Of a DNA stretch of 64,000 nt, positions 1 through 10,544 are shown in pieces. The stretch's first letter is position 1, and each line of letters opens with the position of its first letter. The DNA comes from Isochrysis galbana (lineage: Eukaryota > Haptophyta > Isochrysidales > Isochrysidaceae). Below the pieces are notes generated by a model that was given only the letters and a program-made list of their open reading frames with translations, was not told the origin of the DNA and did no database searches. The DNA is taken from the NCBI GenBank assembly GCA_018136815.1, contig CM030940.1:3784833-3848832 (forward strand), written 5' to 3'. The translations under genes were made by a program, and so were the position numbers.

Positions 1-2213
1 TCGTCCCGCTTCGCGCTGACGGGCGTAGTGACACTGTGTGATGCCAAGAACATTCTCCGCCGGCTGCGCGAGATGGAAGAAGAGGCAGAGGCGGGCGCGC
101 CACCGGACGAGGCGTTCCAGCAGCTCATGTTTGCTGACTCGATTGTGCTTAATAAGCTCGATCTGGTCAACACCGCACAGGCGCTCGAGGTGTGGCAGCG
201 GCTTCGATCGATAAACACGCGCGCCGCCGTGCTACCCTGCGTCCGCGGCGTTGTCGACACGTCATCGCTCGTCGACGCCTCCGGTTTCGATCTCTCGAAA
301 ATGGCACAGGACGAGGCAGTTGGCGGCGGGCAAGGTCATGAGCACGGGCACGATGCCGCCTCGTGCACCGACCCGACGCACGACCACGGCCACCATGAGC
401 ACGGCCACAACGAGCATGGCCACCACGAACATGGCCACGATGCTGAGACATGCGACGACCCGACGCACGACCACGGGCACGCAGGCGACGGCGCGCATGC
501 ACACGGGCACGGGCACGATGCCAAGCCGGTGCTGATGCACAACAAGCACGTCGGCTCCTTCTCCCTCGTAAGGCCAGGTCGCGTGGTCGAGCCGCTGCTC
601 TTTGCGCGCTGGATGCGGCGAGTAGCCTCCGCCAAGCCGGAGGAGGTGGGCACCCTCTACCGGTCGAAGGCCGTGCTCGCAGTGGCCGGCTCGAGCCGCA
701 AGCTCGTTTTCCACGCGGTGCAGGACGTGATGGAGAAAGCTTACGTCGGCAGCTGGGACGACGCGAGCGAAGAACGCGGCTGCAAGATCGTCTTCATTGG
801 TAAGAAGCTCGATCGCCCCTTTTTTGAGGAATCCTTCGACGCCTGCCTTGTGCCAATGCGTGCGCCGCTGCGCACGCTCTCGCGCCTTGGGTCTTCCAAA
901 GGTATCTCGTTGGGAGCTTCCTCCGTTGATCGCAAGGGTGGCTTAATTGACTGCGAAGCGTCGGGCTCCTCGTCGCCCGTAGCGCACCGCATGTCGGGGC
1001 TCAACCTACAGGCGGCGTGGGGCCTCGGCGGCGGCTCCGTGCTCCTCTCGCTCGCTGGTACTGCCCCTGAGCTGCTCTACGCGCTCGCGGTCCTCCTCCC
1101 TTCCGTGGATGTTGCGCGGCTCGCCTGCACCTGCACGCTCATGGCGGACGCTCTTCTCAGCGAGCTCGGCGCCGAGGGGATGGCGGCGGCGGCGGCAGCG
1201 GGCGCTGTCGGCCAGCTCGCCTTCCACCCGAAGGACGACCCGTCGCTCTCGGGGCTGCAGCTGCACGGCCTCCTTCCGCTCCGCGCCGTCGGCGCCTACG
1301 CGGCAGCCGTCCGCACCTCGGGAGTCGAAATCCTCCCCTATCCAGGCCTCGCCTTCCACTCGTACGCGGACCTCGAGGCGGCCGCAGTGACGCTCCTCGA
1401 GCTCGCAGAGGCCAGCGGCGGAGCGGAGGCCGGCAACGGGGCGACCGGCGGCGGCGGCACAGCCTTCATTGTGGAGTTCAATTGGCGAGCCGAAACTCTC
1501 GCTGAGTTTTTCCGTTCCGGCCCCGAGGCATCGACACGCTCGGCGCTAACCAAGATTGAGGTGTACAACGAGGATGAGGACGAGTGGGATACGCTCAAGT
1601 TCCGCTTGTGCCTCGAGCCCGCCCACCTATCGAGCGCCACGACAGAGCTCACGGGAGAGGCTGCAATCGCCGCTTATGCCGCGGAGAGCGCGCCCGCCGC
1701 CGAGGGCGTGGAGGCGCCCTCGGCGCCAGAGATCACGCAGCATCGGCTCGTCTTCCAGCTTGTCGGCGGGAAGTCGGCGTCCCAGATCTACATGCTATCC
1801 TTCCACACCATCGACCCGGCGTATCAGGTAGGAGATACTGCGCTCTAATAGGGGAGAAGGCATCGACTCGTTGCCTCGCCTATCGGGGACGGGGCCTTGC
1901 CGCCTTGCTACAGTGGGGTGTGGCAAGCGACGCCGCCTGAAAGAACGGCTATCTGAGACACGCTGCGGTCCCGCGTAGCCGTGGGTCAGCACCTCGCCGA
2001 GGCGCTCACGATTGACCCGCATGTTCTTGCTTGCACATGCAGGTCCATGTCAAAGTCGCCGACCATCGCATGCCTACCTTTGCCTCTCGCGAAACTTTCC
2101 ATCGTTGGCATCCAATTATGGCGCAGCTTGCGAAGCGGCCCACAGTGCGCATGCTCATCCGAGCCAAGCCTGACGGTACGGGACCGCTCACCGACATGTG
2201 TGGCTGTTGCTAA
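1..2213 (+). CDS. COG0523/CobW-type GTPase metallochaperone with C-terminal extension (5' partial)
   Basis: The reading frame is open to the window edge, so the start and Walker A lie outside. The GTG at 28 is an internal Val, in the family context LTGVVTLCDAKN. Exons are <1..1827 and 2043..2213 (CAG|GTAGGA donor, phase 0). The G4 motif NKLD is near nt 151. A loop of about 65 residues very rich in His-Gly/His-Glu (about nt 330-525) would bind metal, typical of zinc-related COG0523 proteins. A CobW C-terminal domain follows (about nt 550-850, ending VFIGKKLDRPFF). After it comes an extension of roughly 370 residues not usual in the family. Around nt 1066-1158 it reads like an F-box (LLPSVDVARLACTCTLM); the rest is unrecognised and ends MCGCC. 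Known for the family: GTP-dependent delivery of zinc or cobalt to client enzymes. Inferred: the fused F-box-like part. The intron call rests on phase and on an open downstream exon. Confidence 0.85.
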
Positions 2214-2680
2214 AGCCCTTGCGTTCAACGAAGTTGCACGTAGACTGCTAAGCGACAACGCCTGGGTGCTTTCGCCAGAGCCAAGAAGGCATAACCAGAC
2301 GGATAGCGGCATCGCGTCACATCATTCTTGTCTTATTCCACTAGAAGCGATGTTGTGTTGGCGGGCGCGTGGTGTGCTGTGTGATGTCACCGTTGAGTGC
2401 GGCGAGGTAGATATAGCCATACGGCAAGCAACGAGTCTTGTGCGCGGGGCTTATTGCTACCGGTCTGGCAGTTGGTGCCAGGGTGGACGGTGGCTGTGTG
2501 GTGTGTTTACCACTCCTCTTCGCAATGGTCGTGCCCATGGCCGTGCGCTTTAGTCTCAGCTGGCGAGTCGAGTTCAGGTTCGTGATGCCGTCAGGGGGCA
2601 GCTAGCAAAATATTGGCGGCGCTACTCTAGCTGCAACAGGGGACCTGGCACTCGCCCTTATGGTGCCGTTCATGTTTCAA
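2214..2680. other. Intergenic, no recognised feature
   Basis: Downstream of the CobW gene. Several frames stay open by chance, but none resembles a known family. It probably holds the 3' UTR of the preceding gene. Confidence 0.5.
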
Positions 2681-2689
2681 GTCGCGACT

Positions 2690-3030
2690 GCGGATCGGTC
2701 CTTCACCTGGCTATCCAAGGGTGGAGTCAAATGTGAGTTTCGGGCGCGGGGGGATCCTACCCCCCGGTCAGGATCGTTATCGTTGCGAGGGCGGCCGTAA
2801 TGTCGTTAATGTGGTCGCGTACTCGGAGTACGGAGTACGTACTCGGAGTGAAGAAAGAGGCACGCCGCCGGAGCAATCAGTCTTGTGTGGGTGCAGGCGG
2901 CAGCGGATCGTGCATGTATATTCTCGATTCATGCGCCGGGAGTGTGCCGTGGGACAGGTTGCAGCGTATGCCGCGCTGGTTCCTGCACAAGACACAGCCC
3001 CAAGCCCCAAGATGAAGGCTGAAGGCGAAG
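2690..3030 (-). mobile_element. LINE fragment (zinc-finger region), antisense
   Basis: Read on the minus strand, this stretch matches the Cys/His-rich region of the intact LINE just downstream: CTIRCRLHPHK here against CTIRCHLHPHK there, and KLTFDSTLGYPGEGP against KLKFDSTLGYPGEGP. It is a short internal piece with frame breaks and lacks the endonuclease and reverse transcriptase. It lies in opposite orientation to the intact element. Confidence 0.75.
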
Positions 3031-3288
3031 GCTCTAGAAGTCGATGTGCAAACGACTCGGGAACCCTAAGAATTTGATGTGCATCAACTGCAGATGATTG
3101 TGTAGAGAAGAGTCCAGAAGGTGGTGGACATGATGAAGGGGGCTGATGACTTGATGAAAAGGAATCTGGCAGACAACGTTTTATCGGTAAAGACGATTCT
3201 ATCGGCTATCGGTAAGGACCGATGGATTGTGTTGGTAGATGACGGCACTCTGTGATACGCGCTCCATCGCAACCATGTATAAACTTTC

Positions 3289-3305
3289 TTTGTGAGGCTC
3301 TCCTC
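3289..3305 (+). repeat. Target-site duplication, 5' copy
   Basis: The 17-mer tttgtgaggctctcctc occurs here and again at 9681-9697, exactly flanking the LINE. The sequences beyond it differ, as expected of a target-site duplication made by target-primed reverse transcription. Confidence 0.9.
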
Positions 3306-6300
3306 ACTAACTTTATAGTTGGTCGCCATGGAGCGCGCCGCCGCTCCCCACCTCTCCTTCGGGCCCCCCGCCGAGGGAGCCCCCCCTGTACCCATGGAGC
3401 TGTCGCTGGCGAAGCGACCGCGTCCGCCTGCAGAGGCCGAGCAGGTGAGCGTGACCCCGGTCGCGCCGCACGGCCCGTGGCCCTGGCCACACCCAACAAG
3501 GCAGCCATGCTGGCTCACCCCATGGTGGGCCACATGCTGGGGAGCACAAAGAGCCAGCACCAGACGAGAAGAGCCAAACATCCACTGGGCATGCCTTATG
3601 GCAGAGGCCTCTCCCACCCCGGGGACGGCCGCGCTGCCCCGGCAGCGCGGCCTGAGACCGGGTGGCCCTTATGGGCACAACACCAACAACAACCAAGAAT
3701 CGTATCAAGACACAGGCCCACCAGCACAACACAACAAGAAGACACCAGGAAGCGAGCGCCTGGAGGCGCCGCGAAACACGCACCACTCGCCCTCACCATC
3801 TGCTCTCCTCGCCACGGCCCCTACCTCACCAGCCCCGACCGTCCCCGCCACACAGGAGCCGCCCTCGGATGAGGAGCAAGGAGGCAATGAGTCAGACGCC
3901 AACTACGAACTGTCCTTCCACCAGGAGGGCGACTACACCTTCCAAGACGCCACGGTGTATGCCGCGATCGTAGAGCTCCTCTTAGAACTCGAAGGAGTCG
4001 ACCCAGAGCCGGACTTTTGGGCCCGGTCCATCCGCGGACCATGGCACATAGCAGTGAACGAAGATTGTGCGCAACAATTCAAGGAACGCTACGGAGACAC
4101 AACCACTCTCCGCATCAACCAAACCGACATCTCGGTCCGCATCAAGGTGGACTCAATCGACGAGAAAATCAACAAGAGAGGCTCCTCTTCGCGCAAGGCA
4201 TTGTACAACGCTCTCCAAGACGTCGCAGCACACTTGGTCGTCGAGGCAGACGGCCTAGCGCAAGCGGCCCAAATCAACTTAAGCGCGCTCATCTTCGCGA
4301 TTGAAAAGGTAGGGCTCACCTTCCTGAAAGGGAACCGGGAGCGAATGAAACTCGAAGGCGGAGCGGGCACGTTTGTGTCCAAGGCGGCCTACTCGACCCG
4401 CTGGCATCTTTATGTCTCGGCGGGCCAAGGCTCGTTTCTAGACGGAAGCTTCCCTCGCAAGTTGTTGCTCCAGATCGACGGGAAGACCGTCCCGGTGAAC
4501 TACGCCATCCGGGCGTGCAAAGAGATCGCCATGCCAGAGAACATCCAATCTCCTCACAAACTCATGGTCCATGGCAGCCTCCGCGGCTGCAAAGGTTGGC
4601 GGCCGGAGGTGGTACAAGGCCTCCCCACTTCGATTCGCATCTGCGAATGCGACAAGGAAGCGGCGAAACGCCGCGAACGCAACGAGGCGCAACGACTCAA
4701 CCCTCGTCCGAAAACGGCACACGAAGCCCTTGGTAAAGGTCCCCCCAAGCAATGTGCGCGCTTCACTCAAGGCCTCTGCCTCAGGAACAAACGCGGAGTA
4801 CGGTGCAACCTCTCGCACGACGTGCCAGGCGCGTGGATCGACAACAAGTGCACGATTCGTTGCCACCTCCACCCACACAAGAAGATCCCGGGCGTCTGTT
4901 TGAACGGCCCGGCGTGCCTTTTCCTCCACCCAGAGTACGCGTATGCGATTGCGAATGCGGCCGCCAAACTCACCACCGCAAAAGCGATGCCCTTGCGCCC
5001 GAAACTGAAATTTGACTCCACCCTCGGATATCCAGGTGAAGGACCAATTCGCATCGCGACGTACAACATTAACGGCACCAAGGGCGGCAAGCTAGCCGCA
5101 GTGCTGTCGCAAGCGCGGAAAGCGAAAGTAGACGTGCTGCTTTTACAAGAGCTACATGCTTACGAAGATGGCTCACACCTCCGGGCCCATAGGACAGCCG
5201 CCATGCTAGGATGGCTGTGGTTTGTCGCTCCAGGAGAGCTAGGGGACCCCGCTAGCGGCGTAGCTGTGGCAATCAGAGAAGCGGCCGAGCGGATAACCGC
5301 TAGGACGGACACCCTAGAAATCATACTGAAGAGTAGATGTGTATCGGTAAAACTCAATATAGACGGTAATCAATATCGTATAATGTCTGTATATCTCAGC
5401 GCGCAACCTGGGCCCCGCGGAAGGCAAATAGCCGAATTAGGTCGGAAAATGGACACCCTTGACCCCATTCCAACCATAATGGGAGGCGACTTCAACTGTG
5501 TAGAAGATAGCGCGCAAGACACCCGAAGAATAGGGGAGGCAGTATACACCAATACGCACGGAGAAAAATGGAAGATGCTGGCCAGAACGCACAAGCTTCG
5601 AGACGCACACCATACGATGGGCCTGGGGCCGGATGGCGGTTACACGAGAATGGCAGCTACCATCCACACGAGAATAGACCGCATATACCACAGCAAAGAC
5701 ATAGACGCCTTCCAATGGCAGAAACACGGACCAAGCCCGGAATTATTTACGGGCAAAGCCGCATCAGACCACCTTCCCGTCTTAGCGCTTTTCGAGACCC
5801 CGAGTTACAAGCCGGGGCGGAACTTCGACAAACCAATAGACTCAGCCATAATATACGAGAAGGGCATGATGAGTGCAGTGGAACTGCTACTCCGAACCGC
5901 CGACCGACGGATAGGCGAGGGAGGCGATATAGAAACTATATGGGCCGACACGAAAGAGGTCATAGCCGCGTTACTGAGAGAGGAAACGGCAGAGAGAGTC
6001 AAGCCTACCATCCAATCCGCGCTCGAGATGAAGACAGTGAGACTGAACATCCTCCTTGCGAAGCATGGACCGGACGACAGGCTCACAGCAGAACTGGCAA
6101 GGACACACAAGGAAATTGCAGAAGAGAGAGGGAGAATCCCGCTCAAGGACATGCCGCTATACCGACAACTCCGCCGGGAAGACCTACACTCTAAAGAGTT
6201 CTTCGCGCAGCTGAAGCCTCGTAGGTGGAAAGCCAATGTGGCGGAACTATACCGCACAAGGCGGTGGGACGACCCAACGCACTCGGAGCGAGACACCGTG

Positions 6301-9300
6301 ACCTCGGACCCAGCGATCCGGAGAGAGTTCAGAAAGTACTACGTGTGGCTGTACTCTTCTAAGAACGCCCAAAGAGTACCTCAACTGGAGTCGACCCTAG
6401 CGGACCGCCCGCTAAGCGATCTAGACCGGCGCCGGCTGGAAGGCTCCATCACCGTCGAAGAAACAATACAAGCGATAAGAAGCATAGGCGCGGGAAAAAG
6501 CGCAGGCCCGGATGGACTGCCGGCGGAAGTCTATAAAGCACACGAGAAAACAGCGGCGCCGCTGCTAACCCAACTCTACAACCAAGCGCTGGTCACGGGG
6601 GCCCTAGCGTTCACTTTAAGAGCAGGCGACATAATACTACTGTACAAGAAAGGGGACGCTCGTGACCCACGTAACTATAGACCTATCACCCTACTGCAAA
6701 GCGACTATAAAATACTAGCCAAAATTCTAACTAACAGACTTAGCAAAGTGATAGGTAAGATAATATCGGAAAACCAGTTGGGATTCGTGCCTAGGAGACT
6801 CATCAGCGAGGCCACACACCTCCTGCAACTCACCAGAGCGTACCTAGACGAGACTGGAGACCCGGGCCTACTACTGGCCCTCGACTGGGAAAAAGCCTTC
6901 GATAGAGTGAGCTGGGAGTTTTATCACCTAGCCCTCAAGCTTCTTAACTTCGGACCTACCTTCCAAAAACTGGCGAGGGCGCTCACGAGCGAAGAAGCCC
7001 GACCAATACGCACGATAAAGACCAACGGCGGGAGAAGCTACCCATTCACCGTGGGCAGCGGCATGCCGCAAGGATGCCCGCTGTCACCGCTCACGTTTCT
7101 CCTGACAACGGAAGCGCTAACACGAGCCATCAACAGCGACGAAGACATAAGCGGCGTAAACCTAAACGGCTACAGCCTGAAGATAAGCCAGTTTGCCGAC
7201 GACACGGCGCTAATAACGCGCGACTACAAGAGCTTGCAAAAATCTCTACAATGGGTGGAGTTGTACGAGAAAGCAACGGGCGGCAAAACTAACGCTAGCA
7301 AATTCCAAGGGTTAAGAATGGGATCCCAAAGGCGTCGTAAGCCCCCGTGGGATATGAGAAAATACAACTGGATAAACAACGATGAGTATCTGACCATCTT
7401 GGGCGTCCCCCTAGGAGCGCCTGAGGCGCTCAAACCCTTTTGGTCGAAGCTAGCGGAAAAGTTAGACGCGAGAGTCGCCAAGCTAGCACCGGCCACTAAC
7501 TATATGACGATATTCGGACGAGCGTCAGTGGTAAACTTCATAATATATGGTATGCCGAGATACTGGTTACAAACCTTGGCCGCTCCTAAATGGTTTCACG
7601 TCCGTGTCCAAAGGGCGGCGGACACTGTCCTCTGGACAAGCCCATATACCAATAGACAAAACAAATGGATAAAACACCCACACTATGCCGTATCGCACGA
7701 AAAAATCGCAACCAGGACACTGGGCCTTGGACTCCTAGACTGGCCGTCCCACGTAAAAGCGCTCCAGGCAAAATGGATCCTAAACTATCTGAACGCTCGG
7801 AAGGCGTTATGGAAACACGGCCTAGATGCTTGGTTCTGTCGAACCGGACTAGGGAGAGGAGCTGTACTCTCCACGATCCCTACGAAGACTCTGACGGAAA
7901 GCATAAGGGGCAACCCAGCGCTCCCAGTCTTCTGGAAAGAGGCTATCGCTAACTTCAGAGAACTAGACATACAACCCTCCTTCCTCACACGAGAAGGCGC
8001 GCTATCACAACCAATATGGCATAACCCCCACATCCCGCCTCCGAAGGTGCGCGCCCCATGGGCTCGCCTGTGGGAAGCGCTGCACACTAACGTAGTGCAC
8101 AACGTGTTCAAGGACAGCGCCTTTACGACACCGTATAGCAAGAACGAATGCTCGGCATATCTCGAGCACTTACCTGAGACCTTCGCACACGAGGGCCGCA
8201 CAATACGCAAAAAGGAGTTCCTAGATTCATGGGACGAAGTCATCAACTACGCGACGCAAGTGCTAGGGCGATCGAAAGAGCGCCCACCCCCGGACACCAA
8301 GGAAAAAAAGACCCGCGACGACAACACCTCATCTCAAGAGCCGGGGACCGAGACACAGAGTAGGGAAATCAGGGTCTCTGAGGATGAAAAGTACATCAGC
8401 AAGCTGAACAACATCTGGCTACACGCCGACACCGACTACCTGGGAGAGATTGCCGACACCGGAAGTGTAGCGGACGCTGGAGAAATCCCATACTACCACC
8501 CGCCGGCCAGATGGGAAGGCGGCTACAAAGGCCCGAGACACATGGAATACCCCTTGGCGGATGAATACGCCATACGAAAAGGGAAGATCGCGCTAGACGC
8601 GATAGCTGTCGCAGACATCACCAAGGCCGCGCAGAAGGCGACCAAAAGTAGCGCCCCGCAATCAGCAAGATTAGCATGGGAAAAGCGACTGAACATCACC
8701 AACGAAGAATGGAAACACGTAGCGAGACTTTACGCAATGCCATTGTTAAAACACGCGGACAAACACTTGCACTTCAAGCATATCACACACAGAAGGATCG
8801 GCACGAGAAATAGGTTCGCAGAGAGCCCGACAATTACGTGTAGACTATGTCACCGACACCGAGAAGACTCGTGCCACCTAGCGTGGTGTCCCGCGACGAG
8901 AATAATATTCGAGGCCATAGATGCCCTCAATGACTACACCCCCTCCCCCGGAAGGTCATGGATGCAGAAGACGAAGGATAGATTGTTCGCATACCCCGGT
9001 GCAAACACGCCAGAAAGTCTAAGAGCGCTATACGTGATAGCGTGGAAATACATACTAAGAGATTTCTACAGAGTCGAATTCGAGTCACATGAGTACCACT
9101 ACATACCGATCTTAGAATCTACGATAACGAGGTTTGTCACATTAGTTAGGGGCATTGCCCCGCCAAAAACACACCACTCCATGCGCACAACAAAAGCCGC
9201 GCAGGGGAGGAAACCCAAACTCAAGAAACCACTAGAACTCAGCGCCCCCGTATTTATCGAAGACGAAAAAGGCAGGCTACAACTTAGCGAAAACACTAGC

Positions 9301-9680
9301 CGAGTAGTGAAAGCACTTGGTCTTGCCGAAAAACTCGCATAACACGACGTGTCGCCCTGGATTAATAGATCACCTGGAAATGCGACGGTTCAGTATAACT
9401 CATCCACGACTAACATTGCAGCACGCAGGAAAACAGAAACCCTGGAATGAAAACATATGATAAACAGGTCACTCAGCAGCACAGGAGGAGGGCGAGAACA
9501 CGCCGCTGAGGACAGGTGCACCCCGCTCCGCTCGGACCCCCCAAAAGACCCGAGCCCCTAAGTAGAGCACGAGGGGAGTTGCCGCAAGGCGGGAAATGAG
9601 GGTGGGAAAGGGAAAAGGGCGTGGCTACGGGGGAACGTTCCAGTGCCACGAGTGAGGCGAGAATTTTAAAAAGTTTTTTT
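3306..9680 (+). mobile_element. Intact non-LTR retrotransposon (LINE), single ORF, T-tailed
   Basis: The unit is bounded by 17-bp direct repeats. It has a 22-nt 5' leader, one ORF (3328-9342), a 3' UTR of about 340 bp, and ends in ttttaaaaag followed by a T-run. Other LINE relics end in the same way (near 42537 on the minus strand and near 30206), so the T-run is a family trait and not a chance ending. The intact ORF and perfect target duplication point to recent insertion. The clade cannot be fixed by eye. Confidence 0.93.
3328..9342 (+). CDS. LINE polyprotein: CCCH fingers, AP endonuclease, reverse transcriptase, CCHC finger
   Basis: A 2004-aa protein; the ATG at 3328 (context gccATGg) is chosen over an upstream TTG. 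Order: a Pro-rich N-terminus; two CCCH-like fingers at about residues 476-540 (Cys-x7-Cys-x8-Cys-x3-His, then Cys-x11-Cys-x5-Cys-x3-His); an exonuclease-endonuclease-phosphatase domain from residue 574 (IATYNINGTKGG, LLLQELHA, GGDFNCVED, SDHLPVLALF); a reverse transcriptase (AGPDGLPAEVYK, NYRPITLL, ALDWEKAFDRV near 1186, GMPQGCPLSPL, FADD at 1289-1292); and a C-terminal Cys-x2-Cys...His...Cys knuckle from about 1838. Endonuclease and RT signature residues appear present and the frame is uninterrupted, so it may be competent. Function: nicks the target and primes reverse transcription. There is no separate ORF1; the N-terminal fingers may do the nucleic-acid binding that ORF1p does elsewhere. 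Confidence 0.95.
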   Translation: MERAAAPHLSFGPPAEGAPPVPMELSLAKRPRPPAEAEQVSVTPVAPHGPWPWPHPTRQPCWLTPWWATCWGAQRASTRREEPNIHWACLMAEASPTPGTAALPRQRGLRPGGPYGHNTNNNQESYQDTGPPAQHNKKTPGSERLEAPRNTHHSPSPSALLATAPTSPAPTVPATQEPPSDEEQGGNESDANYELSFHQEGDYTFQDATVYAAIVELLLELEGVDPEPDFWARSIRGPWHIAVNEDCAQQFKERYGDTTTLRINQTDISVRIKVDSIDEKINKRGSSSRKALYNALQDVAAHLVVEADGLAQAAQINLSALIFAIEKVGLTFLKGNRERMKLEGGAGTFVSKAAYSTRWHLYVSAGQGSFLDGSFPRKLLLQIDGKTVPVNYAIRACKEIAMPENIQSPHKLMVHGSLRGCKGWRPEVVQGLPTSIRICECDKEAAKRRERNEAQRLNPRPKTAHEALGKGPPKQCARFTQGLCLRNKRGVRCNLSHDVPGAWIDNKCTIRCHLHPHKKIPGVCLNGPACLFLHPEYAYAIANAAAKLTTAKAMPLRPKLKFDSTLGYPGEGPIRIATYNINGTKGGKLAAVLSQARKAKVDVLLLQELHAYEDGSHLRAHRTAAMLGWLWFVAPGELGDPASGVAVAIREAAERITARTDTLEIILKSRCVSVKLNIDGNQYRIMSVYLSAQPGPRGRQIAELGRKMDTLDPIPTIMGGDFNCVEDSAQDTRRIGEAVYTNTHGEKWKMLARTHKLRDAHHTMGLGPDGGYTRMAATIHTRIDRIYHSKDIDAFQWQKHGPSPELFTGKAASDHLPVLALFETPSYKPGRNFDKPIDSAIIYEKGMMSAVELLLRTADRRIGEGGDIETIWADTKEVIAALLREETAERVKPTIQSALEMKTVRLNILLAKHGPDDRLTAELARTHKEIAEERGRIPLKDMPLYRQLRREDLHSKEFFAQLKPRRWKANVAELYRTRRWDDPTHSERDTVTSDPAIRREFRKYYVWLYSSKNAQRVPQLESTLADRPLSDLDRRRLEGSITVEETIQAIRSIGAGKSAGPDGLPAEVYKAHEKTAAPLLTQLYNQALVTGALAFTLRAGDIILLYKKGDARDPRNYRPITLLQSDYKILAKILTNRLSKVIGKIISENQLGFVPRRLISEATHLLQLTRAYLDETGDPGLLLALDWEKAFDRVSWEFYHLALKLLNFGPTFQKLARALTSEEARPIRTIKTNGGRSYPFTVGSGMPQGCPLSPLTFLLTTEALTRAINSDEDISGVNLNGYSLKISQFADDTALITRDYKSLQKSLQWVELYEKATGGKTNASKFQGLRMGSQRRRKPPWDMRKYNWINNDEYLTILGVPLGAPEALKPFWSKLAEKLDARVAKLAPATNYMTIFGRASVVNFIIYGMPRYWLQTLAAPKWFHVRVQRAADTVLWTSPYTNRQNKWIKHPHYAVSHEKIATRTLGLGLLDWPSHVKALQAKWILNYLNARKALWKHGLDAWFCRTGLGRGAVLSTIPTKTLTESIRGNPALPVFWKEAIANFRELDIQPSFLTREGALSQPIWHNPHIPPPKVRAPWARLWEALHTNVVHNVFKDSAFTTPYSKNECSAYLEHLPETFAHEGRTIRKKEFLDSWDEVINYATQVLGRSKERPPPDTKEKKTRDDNTSSQEPGTETQSREIRVSEDEKYISKLNNIWLHADTDYLGEIADTGSVADAGEIPYYHPPARWEGGYKGPRHMEYPLADEYAIRKGKIALDAIAVADITKAAQKATKSSAPQSARLAWEKRLNITNEEWKHVARLYAMPLLKHADKHLHFKHITHRRIGTRNRFAESPTITCRLCHRHREDSCHLAWCPATRIIFEAIDALNDYTPSPGRSWMQKTKDRLFAYPGANTPESLRALYVIAWKYILRDFYRVEFESHEYHYIPILESTITRFVTLVRGIAPPKTHHSMRTTKAAQGRKPKLKKPLELSAPVFIEDEKGRLQLSENTSRVVKALGLAEKLA

Positions 9681-9697
9681 TTTGTGAGGCTCTCCTC
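9681..9697 (+). repeat. Target-site duplication, 3' copy
   Basis: Identical to 3289-3305 (tttgtgaggctctcctc). It begins with T, so the boundary between the element's T-tail and the duplication is ambiguous by up to three bases. Confidence 0.9.
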
Positions 9698-10544
9698 GAA
9701 CAACTAGCTGTAATTGGTTTATTATTATAAGTCCACTGCGATGAACAGTGTCAGCAGTTCAGGTCAACGCACGCACTCGCGGGGAGAAGAACGACGAAGA
9801 TGGGGCGAACATCGTGGCAATAGGCTAGCTAGTATAACAACGAAAAGTATGAGCGCCGAGTGCACCTGACGGCTAAAGGGAGGAGTATGGTGCGTCCAAG
9901 GCATAGCAAACATTGAATGGCCTCATACCACTACACTTCACAGCTCGGTGGAAGACGTGAGTGGAACTCAACTTCATAGTATGGCTCGAGGTGGCGGGTC
10001 CGGGGGGCCGACTTTACCTGGCTCTTCTGCTTTCGGATGTCTGCCCGAACGAACTTGATTCCTAGCCGATGGTGGTTGCGGCCAGGGGTCGACTGCACCT
10101 TGTTCTCCTGGTTTGGCGTGCATACTCGTATTTATTCGAACGGAGTTGACTGCGAAGAGATGGCGGTTTCCGCCATTCTTGGCACAACACAAATGCTCTC
10201 GAGAAAGTGGCTGAAAGTGTAGGGTCAAAAGGGCACGGCCTCGTCGCGGCTGGCACCACTTGGGCCTTGAGGTCAGCCAAAGGCTGGTTGAGACCTTGGA
10301 CCTACGTGCGCCACTCTGCTCATCACCGACAAGCTCTCGGTAGCGATCTTTTGGTGGTGAATCGGCGTCATGCGATGATTCCATTCACCACTGCGAATAT
10401 TGTTGGGAAGTCATAGAGGAATGAGTCTCATCCACAAAGAGCTGGGAAGGTAGTCTATCGAATCAGATTTCCATCCGTATCACCAATAACGGTCGAGGCG
10501 TGGGCCTGCTTGAAGAGCAGGGTTCCAACGCCATGATACACAAA
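9698..10544. other. Intergenic, no recognised feature
   Basis: Between the LINE and the PDZ gene. No coding similarity seen. The part nearest 10544 is probably the 3' UTR of the minus-strand PDZ gene. Confidence 0.5.

Noticed and set aside
28-30. GTG at 28 as the start of the CobW protein
   Set aside because: The frame is open to the window edge, and the codons before it read SSRFALTG, the expected family sequence. The true start is outside the window.
262-714. Antisense ORFs under the His-rich loop of the CobW gene
   Set aside because: They arise from the repeated CAY/GGN codons of the sense frame; the sense strand has the domain evidence.
1828-1848. Gene end at the stop at 1848
   Set aside because: The last seven codons read through a good donor (CAG|GTAGGA), and an in-phase exon with a proper acceptor follows at 2043.
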